In this document: positions 24,558 through 32,420 of the stretch, in pieces
How positions within the stretch are numbered: the stretch's first letter is position 1
How the letters are laid out: each line of letters begins with the position of its first letter
From: Solidesulfovibrio carbinoliphilus subsp. oakridgensis
GTDB taxonomy: Bacteria; Desulfobacterota; Desulfovibrionia; Desulfovibrionales; Desulfovibrionaceae
Assembly: GCF_000177215.2 (NCBI RefSeq)
Contig: NZ_CM001368.1
Span: 1,178,001 to 1,242,000, forward strand
DNA: 64,000 nt
Reading direction: 5' to 3'
The notes under the pieces: model-generated
What the model was told of the DNA's origin: nothing
The model's database searches: none
What the model saw: the letters and a program-made list of their open reading frames with translations, nothing else
Program-made: the position numbers and the translations under genes

Positions 24558-24600
24558 AATGTCAGGTCGTGTCAGGTAGGCGTGTCAGGTCGTGACCTGT
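24558..24600. repeat. Repeated GTCAGGT motif upstream of alpA
   Basis: GTCAGGT occurs at 24561, 24571 and 24584. The last copy forms the near-palindrome CAGGTC-GT-GACCTG (24586-24599). It lies in the intergenic stretch between the AT-rich gene and alpA, a natural place for regulator or excisionase binding sites. Confidence 0.5.
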
Positions 24601-24611
24601 GAAACGGGCAA

Positions 24612-25220
24612 TTACTTGCGTCGGTGAGGTGGCATGGTAAGCGCGGGAAGTCGAGGCCCGGCAGGATCATGGACAGCGTAATTTTCTCCGCTTTCTATCC
24701 AACGTGGTATTGTTCGTTCTGATTTGCCAAATCTATTCGCAAGCGCCTTATTGGTAGCGTTATTTATATATGCTTCATAATAACAATTGACTTGTTGCCA
24801 AAGTTCGTAGTGGTCAGGAGTAGCGTAAAGGCGGTCGAGATAATGTTTGTAAAGATTTATAAGTGCTGTTTTGTCTGCGTCTAAATTTATTTTGTTTTCT
24901 GCGACTGAATATTTTACTACTTTTATCTTTTCCACAATCTCAGTTAAACACGATGACAATAGGATTTTTTCTTCGACTTCTGCATATTTTAATCTGCTTT
25001 CAATGCGATCAGCAATGTATTTAAACAATGATAATAATTCGTTGGCTAAAGACTCCTTTTTGTAGCGCAATGACGGCATGTCGTTACTGGTGACAGATAA
25101 GCGGTCTTTGTCTGAATGTATAACTTCAATAGTCCTTCTCTCAATCCAATCCGCAAGCATGCCGTCCGTGATAAACGGGTAAAGCGCTTTTACCTCGATA
25201 TAGGTTATCCAAAACTTCAT
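24612..25220 (-). CDS. AT-rich gene with a C-terminal helix-turn-helix
   Basis: A 202-residue protein I do not recognise. The DNA is much AT-richer than its surroundings, with Lys/Ile/Asn-rich codons, a strong sign of recent transfer. The N-terminal part (KFWITYIEVKALYPFITDGMLADWIERRTIEVI) resembles a small DNA-binding wing, the middle is helical (about 65-140), and the C-terminal part NKALANRFGKSERTIPRWIE is a clear helix-turn-helix. It may be a regulator, or a cargo protein such as a defence or superinfection-exclusion factor, as often placed in satellites. I chose ATG 25220; the frame is also open from TTG 25226. Confidence 0.6.
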   Translation of the reverse strand: MKFWITYIEVKALYPFITDGMLADWIERRTIEVIHSDKDRLSVTSNDMPSLRYKKESLANELLSLFKYIADRIESRLKYAEVEEKILLSSCLTEIVEKIKVVKYSVAENKINLDADKTALINLYKHYLDRLYATPDHYELWQQVNCYYEAYINNATNKALANRFGKSERTIPRWIESGENYAVHDPAGPRLPALTMPPHRRK

Positions 25221-25327
25221 TCCCAAGCCCCCGCAGCTTGTCCCTATAATGATCCCCGCCCGGGCCGGTAGGGTTCCGGCTTTTCGGGAGCTACCCTAGG
25301 GCGGGGAAATGTCTATGTGGTCGCCGG

Positions 25328-25684
25328 CTACACTTGGGCCTCGGCCTTGAGTCCCTCGGCTCCGGGTATCGCTTCCATGACGGTCTCCGCGACTTCATCC
25401 ACGGCCTCTGTTTGGAGATTCCCATCCTTCCATTTTACCAGAAACCCGTCGGGGTCACCTGGCTCCGCAAATGTCAGGCCGTGTCGCTCCAGCCCTTCCC
25501 GCAAAAGGTCAAGCTGGAAGGTCACCTCCTCAGACGTGGCATTCCGCCCACCGTCAGAGGCTCTAAAGAACCGATACGGAAAACGGGAATCTTTAGGTAG
25601 GTAAACAGGCTTGAGCCCGTTGCGTCGGGCTGATTCCCGTTCTTCTTCGGGCGACACTCCTACCACCTTACTCTTGACGCTCAT
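25328..25684 (-). CDS. Small hypothetical protein of the element
   Basis: A 118-residue soluble acidic protein (...PKDSRFPYRFFRASDGG..., ...EAVDEVAETVMEAIPG...). It overlaps the preceding gene by ATGA (25681-25684), so the two are coupled. I recognise no family. Confidence 0.5.
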   Translation of the reverse strand: MSVKSKVVGVSPEEERESARRNGLKPVYLPKDSRFPYRFFRASDGGRNATSEEVTFQLDLLREGLERHGLTFAEPGDPDGFLVKWKDGNLQTEAVDEVAETVMEAIPGAEGLKAEAQV

Positions 25685-26073
25685 GACCGCACCTCCCGCG
25701 TAGTCTGGTTCACAATCAGCCCCATGTAATAGCGCAGGGCCTCAAGGCCGTGGTCAATGCCTACCCATGCTTGCCATGTCTGGTTCTGATAACATTCAAT
25801 GCTTTTTTCAATTTCAGAGCGCATCAGGTCGGCCGTATCGCTGACGGTGCAGCCATCATGCTTGAAAAGTCCCTTGGCCTCATCCACGGCCGCCTGGACT
25901 TCTTTTTGATAAGCGTCATAGGCATTGAAGAGGCGCTTCTTTGCCGCCGCGATCTTAGCCCCGGAATCCGGACCGGCATCCGACATGCGGCGCAACTTCC
26001 AGGCAAGGGGAAGGGGTTCGGGTTGATCGGACTTGAAAATGTCGATGACCGTGCGGAGAGCGTTTTTTGCCAT
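25681..26073 (-). CDS. Hypothetical helical protein of the element
   Basis: A 130-residue mainly alpha-helical protein (AAKKRLFNAYDAYQKEVQAA..., LFKHDGCTVSDTADLMRSEI...). GGAGGTC precedes ATG 26073, just three bases before the end of the upstream gene, so an ATG at 26109 is unlikely. Possibly a small phage accessory protein; family unknown. Confidence 0.55.
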   Translation of the reverse strand: MAKNALRTVIDIFKSDQPEPLPLAWKLRRMSDAGPDSGAKIAAAKKRLFNAYDAYQKEVQAAVDEAKGLFKHDGCTVSDTADLMRSEIEKSIECYQNQTWQAWVGIDHGLEALRYYMGLIVNQTTREVRS

Positions 26074-26075
26074 GG

Positions 26076-26285
26076 CTAGACCTCCTGCTTGTAGCTGAAG
26101 TCGCCGCACCAGGAATCGGCCGGCGTTTCGGGCCAGATGCCCACATGCCCATGTCCGCCCATCACTTGCCCCTCTACGATCCAGGGGGAACGCTTGTGGC
26201 AGGAATTGTCAAGCCGCCAGCGACAAGCCGCACACCGGGGGCGCTTGCCGGTCTTTGTGCCGTGCGCTATGGCCGTCTCAGTCAT
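26076..26285 (-). CDS. Small Cys/His-rich protein
   Basis: A 69-residue protein with CAACRWRLDNSCH and a downstream WCGDF, perhaps a small metal-binding fold. GGAGGTG lies seven bases before ATG 26285. Located between the integrase and the other element genes. Unknown function. Confidence 0.55.
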   Translation of the reverse strand: MTETAIAHGTKTGKRPRCAACRWRLDNSCHKRSPWIVEGQVMGGHGHVGIWPETPADSWCGDFSYKQEV

Positions 26286-26399
26286 GGCCGCACCTCCTTT
26301 TCAGGTCGGTTGTGATAGGCCCTGGCCGGTGCTGATTCCACCGACCGGGGCCGCTTTATAAGGTCCGCCCCCTTCGGGCGGGTTCCTCCATGGTGGTGG

Positions 26400-27653
26400 T
26401 CATTCCCCGGCCGTCGCGTGCAGCGGCGTCACCTTCGCCCCGGCCTTGAGCATGTCCAGGTAGTCGGCCCATGCTTGCATCATGCGGCGGCGCTCGGGCA
26501 AATACTCGGCTCGGTTGTAGGCTGCACGGATGGAATTACGCTCGGCGTGGGCAAGCTGGCGCTCGATAAGGTCGCTGTTCCAGCCAAGTTCATTCAAAAG
26601 CGTGGATGCCATGGCCCGGAAGCCGTGGGCGCACATTTCCCCTTGCTCGTACCCCATGCGCCGCAAGGCCGCGTTTAAGGCCATGTTCGACATGCAGCGC
26701 CCTTTGGTCCGGTTGCAGGGGAAGAGGTAGCGGTCCTGGCCGGTCAGGGAATAAATCTCAGTGATGATGTCCACGGCCTGCTTCGACAGCGGCACGACAT
26801 GATCCCGCCGCATTTTCATCTTTTCGGCAGGGATGGACCAGCGGGGGCCATCGGCGGCGTCGAGGTCGATTTCCGACCACTCCGCTTGCCGCAGTTCGCC
26901 AGGGCGCACGAACACCAACGGGGCCAGCCGCAAAGCCGCCACTGTGACGGGGCTTCCCTGATACCCGTCTATGGCCCGCAGCAGTTGCGCTACACCTTTG
27001 GGATCAATGATGGCTGGCCGGTTCGTGGCCCGACAGGGAGCAAGCGCCCCACGCAGGTCTGCCCCGACGTTTCTTTCGGCAATGCCCGTGGAAATGGCGA
27101 AGGTGAAAACCGCTTCGCAGTATTGGCGCAGGCGCTTGGCTGTCTCATGGTTGCCCTTGTCCTCGATGTCGCGGAGCGTGGGCAGTATGGCGGGGGCGCG
27201 AAGAGTCGTGATGGGGATGTTGCCGAAAACCGGGAAAAGGTGTTGTTCCATGCGGGCCAGAATCTTGGCCGCGTGGCCCTCGCTCCACACCTTCACCTGC
27301 TTGGCGTGCCAATCCCTGGCGACCACCGCAAAGGTATTCGCATTTTCGACGGCCTGGCCCTCGGCGTCGGCCCTGTCCTGCTTGCGCTTTTCGGAGGGGT
27401 CCACACCCTGAGCGACCAGGGCGCGTGCTTCATCACGCCGTTGGCGGGCCATCTTCAAGCCCACGTCGGGCCACTTGCCCAGCGCCAGCAGCTTTTCCTT
27501 GCCGTCGAAGAGGTACTTGAACCGCCAGAGCTTGCCGCCGGTCGGGGTAACTTGGAGAAACAGCCCGGCCCCGTCGAACATCTTCACCGGCTTGTCGGCG
27601 GCCTTGGCATTTCGGATGGCAACATCCGTTAGGGGTATCGTCTTTTTCGGCAT
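26400..27653 (-). CDS. int: P4-type tyrosine integrase
   Basis: A 417-residue site-specific recombinase. The N-terminal DUF4102 domain (PKKTIPLTDVAIRNAKAADK, then YLFDGKEKLLALGKWPDVGL) binds arm sites. The catalytic domain has the expected residues: R near RPGELRQAEWSEID, HGFRAMASTLLNE (the H-x-x-R box), a further His in HAERNSIRAAYN, and the nucleophile Tyr in RAAYNRAEYLPERRRMM. The start at 27653 gives MPKKTIPL; the longer open frame runs through the tRNA and is not protein. It lies beside tRNA-Leu and excises/inserts the 8.5-kb element. GAGG is near the start. Confidence 0.92.
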   Translation of the reverse strand: MPKKTIPLTDVAIRNAKAADKPVKMFDGAGLFLQVTPTGGKLWRFKYLFDGKEKLLALGKWPDVGLKMARQRRDEARALVAQGVDPSEKRKQDRADAEGQAVENANTFAVVARDWHAKQVKVWSEGHAAKILARMEQHLFPVFGNIPITTLRAPAILPTLRDIEDKGNHETAKRLRQYCEAVFTFAISTGIAERNVGADLRGALAPCRATNRPAIIDPKGVAQLLRAIDGYQGSPVTVAALRLAPLVFVRPGELRQAEWSEIDLDAADGPRWSIPAEKMKMRRDHVVPLSKQAVDIITEIYSLTGQDRYLFPCNRTKGRCMSNMALNAALRRMGYEQGEMCAHGFRAMASTLLNELGWNSDLIERQLAHAERNSIRAAYNRAEYLPERRRMMQAWADYLDMLKAGAKVTPLHATAGE

Positions 27654-27777
27654 GGGGTATTTCCTCACATCGAAATGTGAAGTCGCCATGCGGGGTTGGG
27701 GAAAATACCCCAACGACTTCCGCTTCGGCGAATCTACCCCGACAAATACCCCATAAGAAGTGGATGTCAACGGACGT

Positions 27778-27815
27778 AAAAAGACGAAGCCGGACGATCT
27801 CTCGCCCGGCTTCGT
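27778..27815 (-). terminator. Terminator of tRNA-Leu (inside the element)
   Basis: On the minus strand ACGAAGCCGG pairs with CCGGCTTCGT around a 12-base loop, followed by CTTTTT. It is just inside the element and ends tRNA transcription before the integrase. It replaces the hairpin left at 19326. Confidence 0.75.
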
Positions 27816-27865
27816 TAATGTTTCCAGGGTATTCGGTCTTTGTTGGACCTTCCTGGACTCGGATA

Positions 27866-27951
27866 TGGTGCCGAAGGGGGGACTCGAACCCCCACGGGCA
27901 TGGCCCACCACCCCCTCAAGATGGCGTGTCTACCAGTTCCACCACTTCGGC
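27866..27951 (-). tRNA. tRNA-Leu (GAG)
   Basis: An 86-nt gene with encoded CCA. The acceptor stem is GCCGAAG...CTTCGGC; the anticodon stem CCATC/GGTGG closes loop TTGAGGG, giving anticodon GAG (Leu, CUC/CUU). The long variable arm and the GTTCGAGTC T-loop are present. It is the integration target of the element. Confidence 0.96.
27872..27888. repeat. Proximal attachment site (att) repeat in the tRNA
   Basis: It is identical to 19371-19387 and covers part of the T-arm and acceptor stem of tRNA-Leu. After integration the tRNA end stays intact, as usual for this class of element. Confidence 0.82.
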
Positions 27952-27960
27952 AAATTTCAA

Positions 27961-28362
27961 CTACTTCGCTCCGCCTTCACCCGGTGTCGGGGTTCCGGGC
28001 AGGACCGGGGCGGGGAGATCCTCGAAGGTCACGCCCTTCTTGGGTTCCTCGCCTTTGGCCGCATCCGGGGCAACCCCGGCCGGAGGCGCGATCGGGGCGC
28101 CGCTGGCGTCGATCATGACCGATTTGGCCTGACGCCGGTGCGAGCCCGAGTACACATTATAGACAAGCGAAGTGATAAGAAAGATCGCTCCAAAAAGCGC
28201 CGTCAGCTTGACCAGCAGGCCGCCCGCTCCGGTGCTTCCGAACACCGACTGACTGCCGCCGCCGAAGATGACCCCCATCCCTTCCTTGCCCGACTGGAGC
28301 AAGACCAAGATGATGACTGCGACGCAGGCGAGTACATGTACAGTAATTATGAGAGTTGTCAA
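27961..28362 (-). CDS. secG: Protein translocase subunit SecG
   Basis: A 133-residue inner-membrane protein of the SecYEG channel. Two membrane helices: about 3-22 (LIITVHVLACVAVIILVLLQ) and about 52-72 (LTALFGAIFLITSLVYNV). The linker SGKEGMGVIFGGGSQSVFGSTGAGG is the SecG signature. The C-terminal tail is longer than usual, Pro/Ala-rich and charged (about 80-133). The start is TTG at 28362; no ATG fits the first helix. It follows pgk-tpiA in the same direction, 41 nt after tpiA. Confidence 0.88.
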   Translation of the reverse strand: MTTLIITVHVLACVAVIILVLLQSGKEGMGVIFGGGSQSVFGSTGAGGLLVKLTALFGAIFLITSLVYNVYSGSHRRQAKSVMIDASGAPIAPPAGVAPDAAKGEEPKKGVTFEDLPAPVLPGTPTPGEGGAK

Positions 28363-28403
28363 CTGAATTTTCCCGTTATTTTCGCGGACATGTCGATTCG
28401 TTG

Positions 28404-29159
28404 TCAGGCCGTCACAATGGCCGCGAAGCTTTCAGCCTCAAGGCTTGCGCCACCTACCAGCACTCCATCCACGTTGTCAATCCCTAAAAGTTCGCCCGCA
28501 TTGCCGGGCTTCACGCTGCCGCCATAGAGGATGCGGATTTTCGCCCCCCCCGGTCGGAACCGTTCGACCAGAAAGGCCCGCACCACGCGGTGGGCCTCGG
28601 CCACTTCGGCAGGCCCGGCGGTCAGGCCCGTGCCGATGGCCCAGACCGGCTCGTAGGCAATGGCCAGGGCGTCCGGGCTTACGTCGGCCGGGACATCGGC
28701 CAGCCCGGCCGCCAGCTGGCGCGTCAGCACCGCCTCGACCTGCCCGGCCTGCCGCTCCTCTACCTTCTCTCCCACGCACAGGATCATGGACAGGCCGCAG
28801 GTCAGCCCGAAGGCCGTCTTGCGCCCGACCAGGACGTCGTCCTCGCCAAGGATGTGCCGGCGCTCGGAGTGGCCGGCCAAGGCGTAGCGGCAACCGGCGT
28901 CCAGGAGCATCTCCGGCGCGATCTCGCCGGTGAAGGCCCCCTGCTTCGACGGGTAGAAGTTTTGCCCGCCAAGCGAAAATCCGGGCTGGCCGGCCAGGGC
29001 CTTGGCCGTCGCGGCCAGGGCGGTAAAAGGCGGGATCACCAGCACCTCGCGGTCCCGGGGCAGCCGGCCGTCCAGTTTTCCGGCCAGCGCGGAAGCCGTG
29101 GCCCCGGCCTCGGCGGCAAGCTTGTACATCTTCCAGTTGGCGGCCATGAGCTTTTTCAT
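28404..29159 (-). CDS. tpiA: Triosephosphate isomerase
   Basis: A 251-residue TIM barrel interconverting dihydroxyacetone phosphate and glyceraldehyde-3-phosphate. Key residues: AANWKMYK (Asn and catalytic Lys, about 5-12), LAGHSERR (catalytic His, about 93-100), AYEPVWAIGTG (catalytic Glu, about 168-178), YGGSVKPGN (phosphate binding). ATG 29159 overlaps the pgk stop by ATGA; an in-frame ATG three codons earlier lies within pgk. Complete and normal in length. Confidence 0.97.
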   Translation of the reverse strand: MKKLMAANWKMYKLAAEAGATASALAGKLDGRLPRDREVLVIPPFTALAATAKALAGQPGFSLGGQNFYPSKQGAFTGEIAPEMLLDAGCRYALAGHSERRHILGEDDVLVGRKTAFGLTCGLSMILCVGEKVEERQAGQVEAVLTRQLAAGLADVPADVSPDALAIAYEPVWAIGTGLTAGPAEVAEAHRVVRAFLVERFRPGGAKIRILYGGSVKPGNAGELLGIDNVDGVLVGGASLEAESFAAIVTA

Positions 29160-30358
29160 GACTGGCACTCCTTGAGGGCTTTGAAAGCCGGCAGTTCCTT
29201 GCCTTCGAGAAATTCGAGGGACGCCCCGCCGCCGGTCGAGATGAACGTCATCTTGTCGGCCAGACCGGCCTGGTGCACCACCACGTCCGTGTCGCCACCA
29301 CCGACAATGCTGACGGCATTATTCCCCGCGATGATGTGGGCCAGGGTGTAGGAGCCCTGGGCAAAGGCCTGGTTTTCGAACGCGCCCATGGGGCCGTTCC
29401 AGACGACCGTCTTGGCCGGCTCGATGACCAGGGCGTAAAGTCCCGCCGTCACCGGTCCGATGTCAAGGACGACCGCCTCGTCCGGGATGGCGGCAAAGGG
29501 GACCTGCCCGGCCGGGCGCATCTCGGCCAGGGGCTTCCCCGCGTCGTAGGAGATGATGCAGTCGACAGGCAGGTAAAAGCCCACGCCCTTCTCCTTGGCC
29601 GCCTTGAGGATGTCCAGCGCCTCCTGGTACAGGTCCGGCTCGACCAGGGACTTGCCCACCCTGTAGCCCTGGGCGGCCAGGAAGGTGTTGGCCATGGCCC
29701 CGCCGATGACCATGGCGTCGACCTTGTCGAGCAGATTCTTGAGCACCCCGAGCTTGGAAGAGACCTTGGCTCCGCCCGAGACGGCCACGAACGGCCGGGT
29801 CGGGGCCTCGACGGCCTCGCCCAGGAACTTCCATTCCTTCATGAGCAGGAATCCGGCGCAACACTGTTTGGCCACGGCCGGGAAGGCCACCATGGAGGCA
29901 TGGGGCCGGTGGGCCGTGCCAAAGGCGTCGTTGACGTAGACCTCGGCCATGGACATGACTTCCTTGGCGAAGTCCCTATCTCCCGCCGTTTCGCCAGGAT
30001 GGAAACGCAGGTTTTCGAGCATGAGGATTTCGCCGGGCCCAAGGGCCGCGGCCATGGCCTTGGTTTCCTCGCCCAGGCAGTCCGGGGCCATCTTGACCTC
30101 GCGGCCGATAAGTTCGGACAGGCGCTCGGCCGCCGGAGCCAGGGAAAATTTCGGGTCGGGCGCACCCTTGGCCTTGCCGAGGTGGGAACACAAAACAAGG
30201 GCGCAATTTTTCGACAGCGCGTATTGGAGGGTGGGCAGGCTGGCCCGGATGCGCAGGTCGTCGGTGATGTCCGTGCCACGCAGCGGCACGTTGTAGTCCA
30301 CGCGGATGAGGAGTTTCTTGCCGCTGATATCAATCTCGTCGATACGGATAAGGGCCAT
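29156..30358 (-). CDS. pgk: Phosphoglycerate kinase
   Basis: A 400-residue glycolytic/gluconeogenic kinase that transfers phosphate between 1,3-bisphosphoglycerate and ADP. Motifs: [13 protein letters not shown] (about 15-27, substrate loop), [17 protein letters not shown] (about 205-212), [11 protein letters not shown] and SIVGGGDT (nucleotide binding, about 330-375). The start at 30358 ([15 protein letters not shown]) is supported by AAGGAGC just upstream; earlier frame extensions are not protein-like. It is coupled to tpiA. Confidence 0.97.
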   Translation of the reverse strand: MALIRIDEIDISGKKLLIRVDYNVPLRGTDITDDLRIRASLPTLQYALSKNCALVLCSHLGKAKGAPDPKFSLAPAAERLSELIGREVKMAPDCLGEETKAMAAALGPGEILMLENLRFHPGETAGDRDFAKEVMSMAEVYVNDAFGTAHRPHASMVAFPAVAKQCCAGFLLMKEWKFLGEAVEAPTRPFVAVSGGAKVSSKLGVLKNLLDKVDAMVIGGAMANTFLAAQGYRVGKSLVEPDLYQEALDILKAAKEKGVGFYLPVDCIISYDAGKPLAEMRPAGQVPFAAIPDEAVVLDIGPVTAGLYALVIEPAKTVVWNGPMGAFENQAFAQGSYTLAHIIAGNNAVSIVGGGDTDVVVHQAGLADKMTFISTGGGASLEFLEGKELPAFKALKECQS

Positions 30359-30389
30359 ACGTGCTCCTTGGCGCTTAGGGGTTTTGCCG

Positions 30390-30866
30390 TCAGGAAGGGT
30401 GGGCAGCGCCCGCCGCGCCCTCGCGGACCATGACCAGGGCGTCCTCCCCGGTGTCGGTATAATACCGTTTGCGCAGGCCCACCGCGATAAATCCGTGACG
30501 GGCATAAAGCCGCCTGGCCGGGACATTGCCGGCCCGGACTTCCAAGTACCCCCGGTTCATGCCCATTTCGGCCGCGTGTTGCAAGACGTGGGCGAAAAGC
30601 TTTCCCGCCAGCCCCTGGCCCCGCAGGCCCGGATCGGTGGCGATATTGAGGACCTCGAATTCGTCGCCCAAAAAGTGAAAAGTGGCATAGGCCGCAAGCC
30701 CTGTCCCGGCCGGGATGCCGTAGGCGGCAAAAGCCGGCCGGGCGAACGCGGCGGCAAAGGCGGCCAAGTCCCAGGGATCGGGGAAGCATTTCGCTTCCAG
30801 GACGGCCAGGACGGCGGCGCTTTCGGGACCAAGACGCATGGGTGCTTGCGGGGCCGGGATTTTCAT
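30390..30866 (-). CDS. rimI: RimI-type ribosomal-protein alanine N-acetyltransferase
   Basis: A 158-residue GNAT acetyltransferase. The acetyl-CoA binding motif is FEVLNIATDPGLRGQGLAGKL (R/Q-x-x-G-x-G/A, about 80), and the later NVPARRLYARHGFIAVGLRKRYY is typical of RimI. Substrates are N-terminal Ala/Ser of proteins such as S18. The start is uncertain: ATG 30866 or 30839; neither has a good ribosome site. It is 31 nt upstream of pgk on the same strand and probably in its transcript, and it faces the divergent NUDIX gene. Confidence 0.8.
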   Translation of the reverse strand: MKIPAPQAPMRLGPESAAVLAVLEAKCFPDPWDLAAFAAAFARPAFAAYGIPAGTGLAAYATFHFLGDEFEVLNIATDPGLRGQGLAGKLFAHVLQHAAEMGMNRGYLEVRAGNVPARRLYARHGFIAVGLRKRYYTDTGEDALVMVREGAAGAAHPS

Positions 30867-30918
30867 TGCACTGGGTCCATGGCATCTTCGGGGCGCCAAA
30901 ACTTCAAGGAGACGACGC

Positions 30919-31455
30919 TTGGCCAAAAAAACCGCCGCCGGCCCGCCGCCGGAACTGGTCGACATCGTGGACGGACAGGACCGCCCGCTCCTGGTCATGC
31001 CCCTGGCCGAAGCCCACCGCCAGGGACTTTTCCACCGCTCGGTCAGAGTGCTCGTCTACGACGCCCGCGGCAAGCTCTACCTGCAAAAACGCACGGCCGA
31101 CACGCGGCGCTATCCCGGCCGCTTCGACCTGTCGGCCACGGGCCATGTCCGGGCCGGGGAATCGCGCCACGAGGCCGCCGCCCGCAAGCTCTACGAGGAA
31201 CTGGGACTTCGCACGGCGACGCTCACCCTGCTCGACGCCGCCCCGGCCAACGAGGACTGGGGCTTCGAGTTCGTCACCCTCTTCTCGGCCGGCCGCACCA
31301 GCGAACCGCTGCGCCCCGCTCCCGGCGAAGTCGCGGGCGGCGTGTTCGTGGACGCGGCCGAACTGGCCGCCCTGACCCGGGACTACCGCGACTGGCTCAC
31401 CCCGGCCGTGGTCCACTTCTTCGAAAAAAACGCCCTGTTTCCCCGATCGAGATGA
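30919..31455 (+). CDS. NUDIX hydrolase, IPP-isomerase-like
   Basis: A 178-residue NUDIX protein. The pattern VRVLVYDARGKLYLQKRT, then YPGRFDLSATGHVRAGESRH is like the YfcD/Idi branch (isopentenyl diphosphate isomerase-like hydrolases). The NUDIX box GHVRAGESRHEAAARKLYEE is intact apart from Lys for the first Glu in R-E-U-x-E-E, which could weaken metal binding; the last two Glu remain. The start is TTG 30919, with AAGGAGACG seven bases before; frames further upstream are not coding-like. The substrate is unknown. Confidence 0.8.
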   Translation: MAKKTAAGPPPELVDIVDGQDRPLLVMPLAEAHRQGLFHRSVRVLVYDARGKLYLQKRTADTRRYPGRFDLSATGHVRAGESRHEAAARKLYEELGLRTATLTLLDAAPANEDWGFEFVTLFSAGRTSEPLRPAPGEVAGGVFVDAAELAALTRDYRDWLTPAVVHFFEKNALFPRSR

Positions 31456-31540
31456 TGCCTCCGGCGGCCAGGAGAGGCTCTGCCTCTCCTGGACCTCTCC
31501 GCCGGGGGGGATCATCCCCCCGGACCCCCTGGAAGGGGTA
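31454..31540. repeat. REP-like GC palindrome, copy A (with insert)
   Basis: It begins ATGCCTCCGGCGGCC and ends GGGGGGATCATCCCCCCGG then ACCCCCTGG. This copy has an extra small inverted repeat (CCAGGAGAGG...CCTCTCCTGG) inserted after the first part. One of five copies in the window. Confidence 0.75.
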
Positions 31541-31595
31541 AGGAAGGCCAGGCCTCTTGCAATAGACGTTCGGCCGGCCGGATATTCTCGGAATG

Positions 31596-32381
31596 TCACT
31601 CGCCGAGCAATTGGAGCATGGCTTGGTGCAGACGGCCGTTGGTGGCCAGGATGCGCCGGGCCCCGAGAATATAGGGGCCGTCGGGCCGGTAGCCCGTGAC
31701 CGTGCCCCCGGCCTCGGTGATCAGGAGCAGGCCGGCGGCCACGTCCCAGGCGTGCAGCCCGATCTCGTAAAAGGCGTCGAAATGTCCGGCCGCGACGAAA
31801 CACAGGTCCAGGGCCGCAGAACCCGGCCGGCGGATGCCCTGGGTCTCGGCCAGCATGACGCGCAGGTCGGCCAGGATCTCGTCGAGGTTCTCGCGGATGG
31901 CGTAGGGAAAGCCGGTGGCGACCAGGGCATCGACCGGAGCGGCGACCTGCGAGACGGCGAGGCGCTGCCCGTTGCACCAGGCCCCAAGGCCCCGCCCGGC
32001 CCAGAAAAACCGGTCCAGAAGCGGCGCGCCCACGCAGCCGAGAAGCGGCTCGGGACCGTCGTACAGGGCCACCGAGGTGCAGGCGAAGGGAAAGCCGTGG
32101 GCGAAATTGGTGGTGCCGTCCACCGGATCGATGATCCAGGTCAGGCCCGAAAGCCCGGTTGCCGCAGCCGTCTCCTCGGCCAGAAACACCGCATCCGGCA
32201 CGATGGCGGCCAGCCGCTCCTTGAGCTCGGCCTCCACGGCCATGTCCGTGGCCGTGACCAGATCGATGCGGCCCTTGCGCCGCACGCCCTGCGGGCTGGC
32301 GAAATCGGCCCGCACCCGCTCCCCGGCCGCGGCCACGGCCTCCCGGGTCCGGGCCAAGAGCCCTTCGAGGTCCCTGTCCAT
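31596..32381 (-). CDS. suhB: Inositol monophosphatase family protein (SuhB-like)
   Basis: A 261-residue metal-dependent phosphatase. Motifs: LAEETAAA (metal Glu), WIIDPVDGTTNFAHGFPFAC (the DPVDGTTN metal and phosphate site, about 83), and GLHAWDVAAGLLLITEAGG (the W-D-x-A-A-G site, about 205). It acts on inositol phosphates or related sugar phosphates, and SuhB proteins also influence rRNA processing. It lies 39 nt after mreB in the same direction. Length and residues are normal. Confidence 0.9.
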   Translation of the reverse strand: MDRDLEGLLARTREAVAAAGERVRADFASPQGVRRKGRIDLVTATDMAVEAELKERLAAIVPDAVFLAEETAAATGLSGLTWIIDPVDGTTNFAHGFPFACTSVALYDGPEPLLGCVGAPLLDRFFWAGRGLGAWCNGQRLAVSQVAAPVDALVATGFPYAIRENLDEILADLRVMLAETQGIRRPGSAALDLCFVAAGHFDAFYEIGLHAWDVAAGLLLITEAGGTVTGYRPDGPYILGARRILATNGRLHQAMLQLLGE

Positions 32382-32420
32382 CCGCCCTCCCCTGCGTCTG
32401 TGGCGGCCGCACCAGCCGTC

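Larger units (their letters stand above)
19371..27888. mobile_element. 8.5-kb satellite-like element integrated in tRNA-Leu(GAG)
   Basis: The element is bounded by the 17-base direct repeat CGAAGGGGGGACTCGAA (19371-19387 and 27872-27888). The right copy is the T-arm/acceptor end of the tRNA. Next to the tRNA is a P4-type integrase. Nearly all genes run leftward and many overlap by 4 nt: three small hypotheticals, a 202-residue AT-rich gene, an AlpA regulator, two small proteins, a RepA-like ATPase, a CHC2/Toprim primase, two small proteins, an ERCC4 nuclease and a Nu1-like small protein. There are no capsid, tail, portal or large terminase genes. This content matches P4-like satellites or a remnant prophage replication module. 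Confidence 0.82.
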
